A stretch of DNA of 13,424 bases from Terriglobales bacterium (GTDB lineage Bacteria; Acidobacteriota; Terriglobia; Terriglobales; Gp1-AA117): assembly GCA_030150795.1 (NCBI GenBank), contig JASLFF010000017.1:1-13424 (forward strand). The letters run 5' to 3'. The notes under the pieces were generated by a model. The model did not search any database. It saw nothing but the letters and a program-made list of their open reading frames with translations, and had not been told where the DNA came from. The translations under genes and the position numbers were made by a program. Shown in pieces: positions 1 through 6,512 of this stretch; positions within the stretch are counted from its first letter, which is position 1, and the number at the start of each line of letters is the position of its first letter.

Positions 1-1
1 G

Positions 2-412
2 TATGACGTTTCCTTCTACCTGACCGCGCCTCAGAACGCCCAGGCGCTCGAATTTGACAACAACCAGGCTAACGGAAGCCGCCGCTGGATCTTCGGCACG
101 CAGTGCAACATCGCCGCCGGCCAATGGGACGTTTGGGGCAACGCCAATGGCAACTGGATTCACACCGGAATCCACTGCTCCATGCCCACGGCCTACCAAT
201 GGCACCATCTCACCTGGGAATTCAAGCGCAACGGCAACTATGTTGACTACATTGCCCTTACGATTGACGGCGTGAAGCATTACGTCAACCGCAATTACAC
301 CTCAAGAGCCTCCGGCGTGAACGAGCTGAATGTGGCAGTCCAGCTCGATCTCAAGGGCAACCACGCCGCTTACAAAGAGTGGGTTGATAACGTGACGCTC
401 ACCTACTGGTGA
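2..412 (+). CDS. Secreted-type beta-rich protein, C-terminal fragment
   Basis: The reading frame is open from the left edge (codons from base 2) to the TGA at 410-412, giving 136 residues; the true start lies outside the window. An internal ATG at 182 is not a likely start because the frame continues well upstream with similar composition. The fragment is rich in Trp, Tyr, Asn, Val and Thr and has alternating hydrophobic strands (for example FYLTAP, VDYIALTIDGV, ELNVAVQLDL, and VDNVTLTYW at the very end). This resembles the concanavalin A-like/jelly-roll lectin folds seen in many exported Acidobacteriota proteins. No catalytic motif is visible and the signal peptide would be in the missing part. 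A role in carbohydrate or surface binding is inference only. It is followed by a strong terminator, so it is not in an operon with recA. Confidence 0.6.
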   Translation, partial: YDVSFYLTAPQNAQALEFDNNQANGSRRWIFGTQCNIAAGQWDVWGNANGNWIHTGIHCSMPTAYQWHHLTWEFKRNGNYVDYIALTIDGVKHYVNRNYTSRASGVNELNVAVQLDLKGNHAAYKEWVDNVTLTYW

Positions 413-436
413 GACAAGTTTGTTCCTGTCGGCTCC

Positions 437-467
437 GCTCCCGGGTTTCAGGCCCGGGAGCTTTTTT
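437..467 (+). terminator. Intrinsic terminator of the left-edge gene
   Basis: A perfect 9-bp GC-rich stem, GCTCCCGGG / CCCGGGAGC, closes a 7-nt loop and is followed directly by six T residues (462-467). It begins 24 nt after the stop codon of the left-edge gene. This is a textbook Rho-independent terminator for rightward transcription and separates that gene from recA. Confidence 0.92.
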
Positions 468-478
468 ACGTCCGATAA

Positions 479-498
479 AATAAAATTCCCCTTTTATT
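479..498. repeat. AT-rich inverted repeat upstream of recA
   Basis: Perfect 7-bp arms AATAAAA (479-485) and TTTTATT (492-498) surround a TTCCCC spacer. It lies about 95 bp upstream of the recA start, next to a possible -10 hexamer TATGAT (505-510) that has no convincing -35 partner. It could be an operator or part of the promoter; nothing in the sequence settles which. Confidence 0.4.
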
Positions 499-520
499 CG
501 CCATTATGATAAAAATATAT

Positions 521-547
521 TTGGTTCCCTGATCCGGGGAAATCCAA
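521..547. repeat. Inverted repeat in recA leader
   Basis: Outer arms TTGG (521-524) and CCAA (544-547) and inner arms TTCCC (525-529) and GGGAA (537-541) form an imperfect dyad with a 2-nt bulge (542-543). It is a candidate operator or leader hairpin for recA. It does not match the SOS-box forms I know (CTGT-N8-ACAG, GAAC-N4-GTTC, GTTC-N7-GTTC). Confidence 0.4.
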
Positions 548-569
548 CCGCACTTACACTAAAAACTGG

Positions 570-588
570 AGTCTCTTTTAAAGAGGCT
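570..588 (+). promoter_or_regulatory. recA: Dyad overlapping the recA Shine-Dalgarno
   Basis: The 19-nt sequence AGTCTCTTTTAAAGAGGCT folds as an 8-bp stem (one G-U pair) with a UUA loop. Its right arm holds AAGAGG (581-586), the likely ribosome binding site for the ATG at 594. At the DNA level the core CTCTTT-T-AAAGAG (573-585) is a perfect dyad. It could hide the ribosome binding site in the mRNA or bind a repressor; either role is inference. Confidence 0.4.
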
Positions 589-593
589 GACGC

Positions 594-1688
594 ATGGAGA
601 TAAGAATGGCCGATGAAAGACAGGAAAAAACCAGGGCGATAGATCTAGCGCTCTCTCAAATAGAAAAGCAGTTTGGCAAAGGGTCCATTATGCGGCTGGG
701 GAGCAAAGAGGCAATTGTCCCCATCGCGGTGATTTCTACGGGCTCCATCTCCTTTGACGCCGCTTTGGGAGTAGGCGGCTTTCCCCGCGGACGTGTGATT
801 GAGATTTTTGGCCCGGAATCCAGCGGCAAGACCACTGTCGCCTTGCAGGTAATCGCTGAAGCGCAGAAGACAGGCGGCATGGCGGCCTTTGTTGACGCTG
901 AGCACGCTCTCGATCCCATTTATGCCAGAAAGCTCGGCGTGGACGTGGATAACCTGCTGGTGGCCCAGCCGGATTACGGCGAGCAGGCCCTGGAAATCGC
1001 CGAAGCTCTGGTCCGCTCCAATGCCATTGACGTGTTGGTGGTCGATTCCGTGGCGGCGCTGGTGCCCAAAGCTGAACTGGAAGGCGAAATGGGTGACAGC
1101 CACATGGGTCTGCAGGCCCGTTTGATGTCACAGGCGCTGCGCAAGCTGACGGGAATTGTTTCCAAGTCGCGTACCTGCCTGATCTTCATCAACCAGATCC
1201 GCGAGAAGATCGGAGTGATGTTCGGCAATCCTGAGACAACCACGGGTGGCCGGGCACTCAAGTTTTATTCGTCTGTGCGTGTCGATATTCGCCGCATTGG
1301 CGCTATCAAAGATGGTGACGCAGTAGTTGGCAATAGGACCAAAATCAAAGTGGTGAAGAACAAGACCGCCGCTCCATTCCGCGAAGCCGAATTTGACATC
1401 ATGTATGGCGAAGGCATTTCCCGCGAAGGCGACCTGCTTGATCTGGGCGTGGCCAAGGAAATCGTGGAGAAGTCCGGGGCCTGGTTCAGCTACAAAGGCG
1501 AACGCATTGGCCAGGGACGCGAGAACGTGAAGCAGTTCCTGAAAGATAACAAAGACATGATGGCCAAGCTGGAAGCTGAACTCAGGAAAGAGCTGGGCTT
1601 GCATATCGTGGCGCAGGAACCGCCCGCGCCTTCAGTAGAGCAAAAGCAGGCGGCGGCAGCCCACGCCAAGATGCCGGCAAGGCGATAG
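594..1688 (+). CDS. recA: Recombinase RecA
   Basis: RecA is the ATP-dependent DNA strand-exchange protein that forms filaments on single-stranded DNA, drives homologous recombination and repair, and stimulates LexA self-cleavage in the SOS response. The 364-residue product is full length. It shows the N-terminal motif [13 protein letters not shown] (24-36), Walker A GPESSGKT (73-80), the catalytic Glu in DAEHALDP (E103), Walker B VLVVD (147-151), DNA-binding loop L1 around [10 protein letters not shown] (163-172) and loop L2 around [13 protein letters not shown] (207-219), then a C-terminal domain ending in an Ala/Lys-rich tail. The ATG at 594 has AAGAGG seven bases upstream. The ATG at 606, giving the common beginning MADE, has GGAGA four bases upstream, so either could be used. 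No terminator separates recA from the downstream ATPase gene 40 bp away. Confidence 0.97.
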   Translation: MEIRMADERQEKTRAIDLALSQIEKQFGKGSIMRLGSKEAIVPIAVISTGSISFDAALGVGGFPRGRVIEIFGPESSGKTTVALQVIAEAQKTGGMAAFVDAEHALDPIYARKLGVDVDNLLVAQPDYGEQALEIAEALVRSNAIDVLVVDSVAALVPKAELEGEMGDSHMGLQARLMSQALRKLTGIVSKSRTCLIFINQIREKIGVMFGNPETTTGGRALKFYSSVRVDIRRIGAIKDGDAVVGNRTKIKVVKNKTAAPFREAEFDIMYGEGISREGDLLDLGVAKEIVEKSGAWFSYKGERIGQGRENVKQFLKDNKDMMAKLEAELRKELGLHIVAQEPPAPSVEQKQAAAAHAKMPARR

Positions 1689-1728
1689 TGCGGTTTCATG
1701 GTGTTATCCTGTGTCTTAGGAGCTCCTG

Positions 1729-2955
1729 ATGGAACCAGTTGTCCGCAGCCTGATTTTGAAAGGCTTCCGAAGCGTTCGGGCCGGCCAGATTGTGTTCGAT
1801 AACCCAACGTTCCTCGTCGGGCGAAATGGTTCAGGCAAGAGCAATATTGCTGACGCCTTCGCGTTTCTGGCGGAAGCGATGACCTTGCCGCTTCAAGAGG
1901 TGATTGACCGGAGAGGCGGAATTGAGAGCGTTTTAACAAAAAACTCTGAAACCAACTTGGGGATCGCTGTTGATCTGGATCTCCCAGAAGCAGCTAAAAC
2001 GCTCACCACCAATTGGATGGTCGGTCCAGTGAGCGCTCATTATGCATTTGAGGCAAAGGCTTTGCCGGATTACAAGCTCGAAATTATTCGAGAGCAGAGC
2101 GTCATTACATTGGCCAATGGAACAAAGCAATGGTTCAATAGGGAGCAGAATACCCTCACGGCGAATGTAGACCCTCTAACCGGGCTCAATTCAGGTTGGC
2201 TCGTATCCTCCAATCTGGCTATGCCTCTTATCAACAATTTGTTTCCTTTTCACCTTGTGGGGCGCATATTGCAGGCAATGAGGGTGTACGCGATTGAACC
2301 AGCAAAGCTGCGCGATATGCAAGACCCGGACAGCGGAACCAGTTTGCGCAGCGACGGTGCAAATGCAGCAAGCGTTTTCGAGGCGATAGAGCGCGGATCT
2401 CCTGAAGACGTTCAGCGCATAGGGGAGTTTCTTTCCGCGATTGTTCCGAACACTAAAATAGTAGATATCGTTCAACACGGAAAGAAGCTTGCTTTGGAGT
2501 TTACGCAAGAATGGGACGGCGCTAAGAAATTAGACTTCGAAGCTTTTAGTATGTCCGATGGAACGTTGAGGGCTTTTGGATTGCTGTTGGCCGTTTTCCA
2601 GCGCACTACTCCGTCCTTGATCGTGGTCGAGGAGCCTGAAGCTTCGCTGCATCCGGCTGCTACAGGAGTTATCCTGGACGTGCTGAGGCAGGCTTCGCAG
2701 AAAATGCAAGTCGTAGTAAGCACCCACAGTCCGGAAATACTGGATGCCAAGTGGATTGAAGACAAGCATCTTCGCGTGGTGCATTGGGAGAAGGGCGTTA
2801 CCTCGATTTCACGAGTTTCGGAGATGTCCCGTAAGGCATTGCAGGATCATTTGATGCAGGCGGGCGAGTTGATGCGCTCCGAGGCACTTGAACCGGGTCC
2901 TTTATTCGAAGATGCTCCCGAAAAACAAGCAAATCTCTTCGAGGAAGTTATTTGA
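1729..2955 (+). CDS. OLD/AAA_21-like ATPase, candidate defence protein
   Basis: A 408-residue ABC/SMC-type ATPase of the AAA_21/OLD-like group. It begins with the typical strand LILKGFRSV, has Walker A GRNGSGKS (31-38), a long helical/beta insertion (about 50-270), a signature-like SMSDGTLR (274-281), an extended Walker B VVEEPEASLHP (299-309) and a switch-His motif STHSP (331-335), then a short acidic tail. Members of this group power DNA-directed or phage-sensing modules. The start is firm: AGGAG (1718-1722) lies six bases before the ATG, inside the palindrome AGGAGCTCCT. Its stop overlaps the start of the DUF4276 gene, so the two are translated as a unit. It carries no nuclease domain, which fits a split ATPase plus TOPRIM arrangement. 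Defence is inferred from this architecture. Other possibilities are a toxin-antitoxin-like pair or a repair ATPase. Confidence 0.85.
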   Translation: MEPVVRSLILKGFRSVRAGQIVFDNPTFLVGRNGSGKSNIADAFAFLAEAMTLPLQEVIDRRGGIESVLTKNSETNLGIAVDLDLPEAAKTLTTNWMVGPVSAHYAFEAKALPDYKLEIIREQSVITLANGTKQWFNREQNTLTANVDPLTGLNSGWLVSSNLAMPLINNLFPFHLVGRILQAMRVYAIEPAKLRDMQDPDSGTSLRSDGANAASVFEAIERGSPEDVQRIGEFLSAIVPNTKIVDIVQHGKKLALEFTQEWDGAKKLDFEAFSMSDGTLRAFGLLLAVFQRTTPSLIVVEEPEASLHPAATGVILDVLRQASQKMQVVVSTHSPEILDAKWIEDKHLRVVHWEKGVTSISRVSEMSRKALQDHLMQAGELMRSEALEPGPLFEDAPEKQANLFEEVI

Positions 2956-3572
2956 TCCTCCAGCCGATTGTGGAAGGATACGGCGAGGTGGATGCCGTTC
3001 CTGTCCTTCTCGGGCGCTTACAGGTCGAACTTGGGATTTACGATTTCCAAATTGCGCGCCCCATCCGGCGAAAACTGTCTCAATTAACCACAGAAGAGGA
3101 AGTGCGTAAGTCTGTACGACTTGCGCTTGGAGTACCTGAATGTGGTGGAATTCTGATTCTGTTTGACAGTGATGATGCCTGCCCGAAGGATTTTGGGCCA
3201 AAGGTTAAAGCATGGGCCCAAGCTGAAGCAGGAAACATACGGTGCGAGGTCGTAATGGCGCATCGCGAATACGAAGCTTGGTTTATTGCTGCAATCGAAT
3301 CCTTAAGAGGGTTTCGGCGGGTGAAGCCGGATGCAATGTCACACCCGACGCCAGAGACTATAAGGGATTGTAAGAGTGCTCTTGAAGATCGAATGGAGGC
3401 TGGCGCTTCTTATTCTCCGCGTGTAGATCAAGCTGCTTTCAGTGCTCGCATCGATTTAAGGCAGGCCCATCTCTCCTGTAGATCATTTCGGCGTCTTACT
3501 AGGGCATTCGGACAATTAGCACAAGCCGCGGGGGTTCAGCTTCCGGCATGGCCACCGACGAAATGGCTGTGA
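2952..3572 (+). CDS. DUF4276 family protein, TOPRIM-like partner of the ATPase
   Basis: A 206-residue protein recognised as DUF4276 by its opening PIVEGYGEVDAVPVLLGRL. It has the TOPRIM-type pattern: an early conserved acidic motif VEGYGE (7-12), a hydrophobic strand ending in an acidic cluster LILFDSDD (68-75), then AHREYEAWF (103-111) and a basic C-terminal segment SCRSFRRLTRA (175-185). In TOPRIM nucleases such acidic residues bind metal, so nuclease or RNase activity is plausible but not shown. The start is a TTG at 2952 that overlaps the ATPase stop (TTGA). It is supported by GAGGA (2941-2945) six bases upstream and by the family's usual N-terminus. The length is typical for the family. 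The gene ends 40 bp before the 3' end of the convergent beta-propeller gene. Confidence 0.85.
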   Translation: MILQPIVEGYGEVDAVPVLLGRLQVELGIYDFQIARPIRRKLSQLTTEEEVRKSVRLALGVPECGGILILFDSDDACPKDFGPKVKAWAQAEAGNIRCEVVMAHREYEAWFIAAIESLRGFRRVKPDAMSHPTPETIRDCKSALEDRMEAGASYSPRVDQAAFSARIDLRQAHLSCRSFRRLTRAFGQLAQAAGVQLPAWPPTKWL

Positions 3573-3600
3573 CTTAAGTTGCTTCCTGCCTTCCTCTTTT

Positions 3601-3624
3601 TTGCCGCCATAATTATGGCAGCAA
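3601..3624. repeat. 24-bp palindrome between convergent genes
   Basis: TTGCCGCCATAA followed directly by TTATGGCAGCAA is a dyad with one mismatched pair; the central 14 bp GCCATAATTATGGC is perfect. It overlaps the stop codon of the minus-strand propeller gene (3613-3615). A T-run lies to its left on the plus strand, so neither direction has the hairpin-then-U order of a classical intrinsic terminator. It may still stabilise or end transcripts from both sides. Confidence 0.5.
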
Positions 3625-5487
3625 GCCATACACATCCAACTGATTTGCGGTTCCAACGTAAACGTGACCGTTGGCGACGGTGGGAGATGTAAATTTCAGG
3701 GCGTTTCCGGCCTTATCGCGCGTACCCGCCTGAGTGCTGTTGTACAGCTCTGTTAATGTCGAGCCGTCGTAGGCATGCAGCACTGCCGGTCCCGGCGTGT
3801 TAATGGTTCCGTCTGGAGTACCCCCCGCGTAGGCGTGCAGATCCAATGCCCACACCACGGAACTGCTTCCGTTGGTTGAGATCATTGGAGAGGTTCCCGG
3901 ATAAAGAAAGACATTGCTGGTCTGCGCCGTAGGAGCGCTCGAGAGCAATCCGCTTGAGAACGTGAACAACTCCAGCGGCTCATTCACCTCGCCAAAATAG
4001 ATGGAAGAGCCAAGCGCTACCGGGGTAGCAAATAAGCCATTGGTGGGTTCGGGATTACCCAGAGCAACCGTCTCCACGTTGCTGTTGGCGGAGGGATTGA
4101 ATTTTCCCATGCTGGAGCGATTCACCAGGTAAATCTTCCCGTCTTTGCCGCCCACTACAACCAGATTAGGAGCCACGGCCCCGGTCTGAGTTGGCGGGAG
4201 AATTGGGCCGCCTGCACCTAAATCCAAATCATTTGTCGTCAGGTCGGCGGTGTTCGATGGGGTAAAGTAATCTTCCACAACAAGCGCTCCGGCTTGCAAT
4301 GCCAGCTTCAGCACGGTGTTGCCGGCATCTCGTCCTCCGGTGTTAAGGTCGAAAGGACCATTTCCGGTCGCAACATAAATATTGCCAGAAGGATCAGCCG
4401 CTGGCCCATCTCCACTCTGCCAGATGGCTGAAGCGCCTTTATCAGGGCTGGTGCAGAAGATCGCCACCTGATGCAACACTCCGGTTCCGGAGGCGCTGTA
4501 GGCAAACAGCCATCCGTTATAGGGAAGCTGGTCGCCATTGGAGCCATATGCGATGTAAACATTGCCGTTGAGAAGCAGCAGGGCAGGCCGCTGCAAATGT
4601 TGTTTGGGAACAAACGGCACCCGGCCGTTTACGGAAATCGCAGGGTATGTCCCTGGCACCGAACCCTGAATTTTTATCGGACCGCCAAACTTTTCTGCCC
4701 CGCTCGTAAGGCTGAGCGCGTGCAACCGATGAACAATGCTTCCATTTTCACTGGTTGAAACAGCCACATACAGCGTGCCGGTCGAGGTATCAATGACAGG
4801 GGTACTGCTGATGCTGATTTCCGGAGCGATCAGAGCGTTGGCAGGCTTGGAAATTGTGGTAATCCCAGCAGAGGGATTGATAAAGCTGCGCTTCCAGAAT
4901 GGCGCCGTCGTTTTGCCATCGGCCTCAAAAGCATAGACGCTGCTATGTTCTGTCGCCACAAAAACAACATTGTGTTTTGCGCCGGCAATCGTGAGGTTCG
5001 CTACATACAGCGGCTGGGCATAAATCTGACCATCCACGCTGCGGGAAAATACCTTCCCAAAAGTTGTGGACTTTATGGTGCTCTTCGTCAACGCAAACTC
5101 CTGCAGGTTTACCCCGCTGCGAAAACGGTCTGCATGATACGTAAACATGCCGGGATAATCCGTGATCCACACCTGGGCCGAGCCGGTTGCGCTTGGCTGG
5201 ACCACGCTTGATGCCTTGATGGTGTGGACGCTTCTCTTGGCGGGAGGATGGTAAAGACCAGAAGTCGAGATGGTGCCAACCGTTGAGTTACCGCCTCGAA
5301 TCCCATCTACTGACCAGACAACACTGTGATTTGCGGTATTGACGACAGTAGCAGTGTATTGTTGCGGTTCGCTCAATGTAAGAGAGGCTTTGGCTGGATG
5401 AACTGTAACTCCGACTGCTGCAAATACGCTAATACTGCAGCAGAGCTGGATTAGCGCTAAAAACCCAAGGGTTCGGCCCGATTTCAT
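3613..5487 (-). CDS. Secreted Ig-like plus PQQ-like beta-propeller protein
   Basis: With the start at 5487 the product has 624 residues and a clean Sec signal peptide: a basic MKSGR start, a hydrophobic core, and a likely cut after FAA (residue 24). The frame extends to an ATG at 5565, but that start would bury the signal peptide and has no ribosome binding site. Residues about 25-110 look like a bacterial Ig-like domain (GVTVHPAKASLTLSEPQQYT onward). The rest carries repeated propeller-blade strands such as QPLYVANLTI, VVFVATEHSSVYAFEADG (174-191), GNIYVATGNG, LVVVGGKDGKIYLVN and the C-terminal GHVYVGTANQLDVYG. These are typical of PQQ-like/WD-type propellers abundant in Acidobacteriota secretomes. 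No complete quinoprotein dehydrogenase signature was seen, so enzymatic activity is doubtful; substrate or ligand is unknown. It is divergent from the hydrolase gene. Confidence 0.8.
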   Translation of the reverse strand: MKSGRTLGFLALIQLCCSISVFAAVGVTVHPAKASLTLSEPQQYTATVVNTANHSVVWSVDGIRGGNSTVGTISTSGLYHPPAKRSVHTIKASSVVQPSATGSAQVWITDYPGMFTYHADRFRSGVNLQEFALTKSTIKSTTFGKVFSRSVDGQIYAQPLYVANLTIAGAKHNVVFVATEHSSVYAFEADGKTTAPFWKRSFINPSAGITTISKPANALIAPEISISSTPVIDTSTGTLYVAVSTSENGSIVHRLHALSLTSGAEKFGGPIKIQGSVPGTYPAISVNGRVPFVPKQHLQRPALLLLNGNVYIAYGSNGDQLPYNGWLFAYSASGTGVLHQVAIFCTSPDKGASAIWQSGDGPAADPSGNIYVATGNGPFDLNTGGRDAGNTVLKLALQAGALVVEDYFTPSNTADLTTNDLDLGAGGPILPPTQTGAVAPNLVVVGGKDGKIYLVNRSSMGKFNPSANSNVETVALGNPEPTNGLFATPVALGSSIYFGEVNEPLELFTFSSGLLSSAPTAQTSNVFLYPGTSPMISTNGSSSVVWALDLHAYAGGTPDGTINTPGPAVLHAYDGSTLTELYNSTQAGTRDKAGNALKFTSPTVANGHVYVGTANQLDVYGLLP

Positions 5488-5628
5488 AAAACACCCACTT
5501 GCAAAATTGGATCTGCTGCTTAAATAGGAATGCAGATAAGCAAGGCGGGATGGCTTAGAAATCATGATCGGCCCGTTTCTGCCGCATAATTAATGAAACC
5601 GTAATATTAGAGGGGGCGTATCCTTAGC

Positions 5629-6480
5629 TTGGTTTCAACAATGCGATCCCCTGTCGTGAAGAGAGTTCTACGGGTCATGCCGCTCCTGCTTCTTGCCCTT
5701 TATGTCGGCCTATTTCTGTTCGCCTATTTTCTCTCAGACAGCATGATCTTCCTGCCCCATCCTTCTTCTTATCGGGATTCGGCGGAAATCCTGAAGATCA
5801 CCGCGGCCGGCGGAAAAAAAATCTCGGGTGTCTATCTTCCCAATCCGGCCGCCAAATTCACTCTGCTGGTAAGCCATGGCAATGCAGAAGACCTGGGAGA
5901 TGACAAGTACTGGCTGGACAGTCTGCGGCACGCAGGCTTCAGCGTATTTGCCTATGACTATGAGGGATACGGCACCAGCGAGGGGAAGCCGACTGAGAAA
6001 GCCTGCTATGAAGATGTGGCCGCCGCTTTTGACTTTCTTGCGGTCGATCTCAAAACGCCTCCGGACAGGATCATTATCTTTGGCAGATCGGTAGGCACGG
6101 GGCCAGCGGCGTATATCGCGGCAAAAAGACCCTCAGCAGGAGTGATCCTGCAAAGCCCGTTTACTTCCGCGTTTCGCGTTCTCACGCGGATTCCGTTGTT
6201 GCCGTTCGATAAGTTTCCCAACTACAAATACGTCCGTCACATCCATAGCCCGATTTTGATCATGCACAGCCGCGCGGACTCGGTAATTCCTTTCTGGCAC
6301 GGACAGAAGCTGTTCGACCTGGCCAACCAGCCGAAGCACTCATTCTGGGCAATCAATGCCGACCACAATGATATGGATCTTGCCAAAGGCTACATTGAGG
6401 CGATTCAGGCATTCGCCGCGACCTTGGGCAAAGCTGAGCCCGCATATCTTCCGCCGCTGCCGACACCGAAGGTGCCGTGA
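5629..6480 (+). CDS. Membrane-anchored alpha/beta hydrolase (BEM46/ABHD17-like)
   Basis: A 283-residue serine hydrolase. It has one N-terminal hydrophobic helix (about residues 17-36) after a basic stretch, so the catalytic domain is probably exposed outside the inner membrane. The hydrolase fold shows the oxyanion-hole motif SHGN (82-85), the strand/turn FAYDYEGYGTSEG (107-119), nucleophile Ser154 in GRSVG, acid Asp217 in HSRADSVIP and His246 in ADHNDM. This pattern matches the BEM46/ABHD13/ABHD17 group of esterases or thioesterases; the substrate is not predictable. The start is uncertain. TTG at 5629 has AGAGGGGG (5609-5616) 12 bases upstream, which is long spacing, while ATG at 5641 has no ribosome binding site. 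The difference is only four residues. It is convergent with the phosphoesterase gene, 32 bp apart. Confidence 0.85.
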   Translation: MVSTMRSPVVKRVLRVMPLLLLALYVGLFLFAYFLSDSMIFLPHPSSYRDSAEILKITAAGGKKISGVYLPNPAAKFTLLVSHGNAEDLGDDKYWLDSLRHAGFSVFAYDYEGYGTSEGKPTEKACYEDVAAAFDFLAVDLKTPPDRIIIFGRSVGTGPAAYIAAKRPSAGVILQSPFTSAFRVLTRIPLLPFDKFPNYKYVRHIHSPILIMHSRADSVIPFWHGQKLFDLANQPKHSFWAINADHNDMDLAKGYIEAIQAFAATLGKAEPAYLPPLPTPKVP

Positions 6481-6512
6481 AACCGTTTCTTTCGTGAGAT
6501 CGAAATCATTCT

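Noticed and set aside
413..593. Search for a LexA box upstream of recA
   Set aside because: No CTGT-N8-ACAG, GAAC-N4-GTTC or GTTC-N7-GTTC was found; isolated GTTC words at 422 and 524 have no partner.
645..1604. Several minus-strand open frames over recA
   Set aside because: All are antisense shadows of a fully conserved RecA coding sequence.
5488..5565. 26-residue N-terminal extension of the propeller protein
   Set aside because: No ribosome binding site before the ATG at 5565, and the extension would displace a well-formed signal peptide that begins at 5487.
6489..6504. Small hairpin TTTCG...CGAAA between the hydrolase and phosphoesterase genes
   Set aside because: The stem is only 5 bp and AT-rich, with no clean T-run on either strand; too weak to call a terminator.
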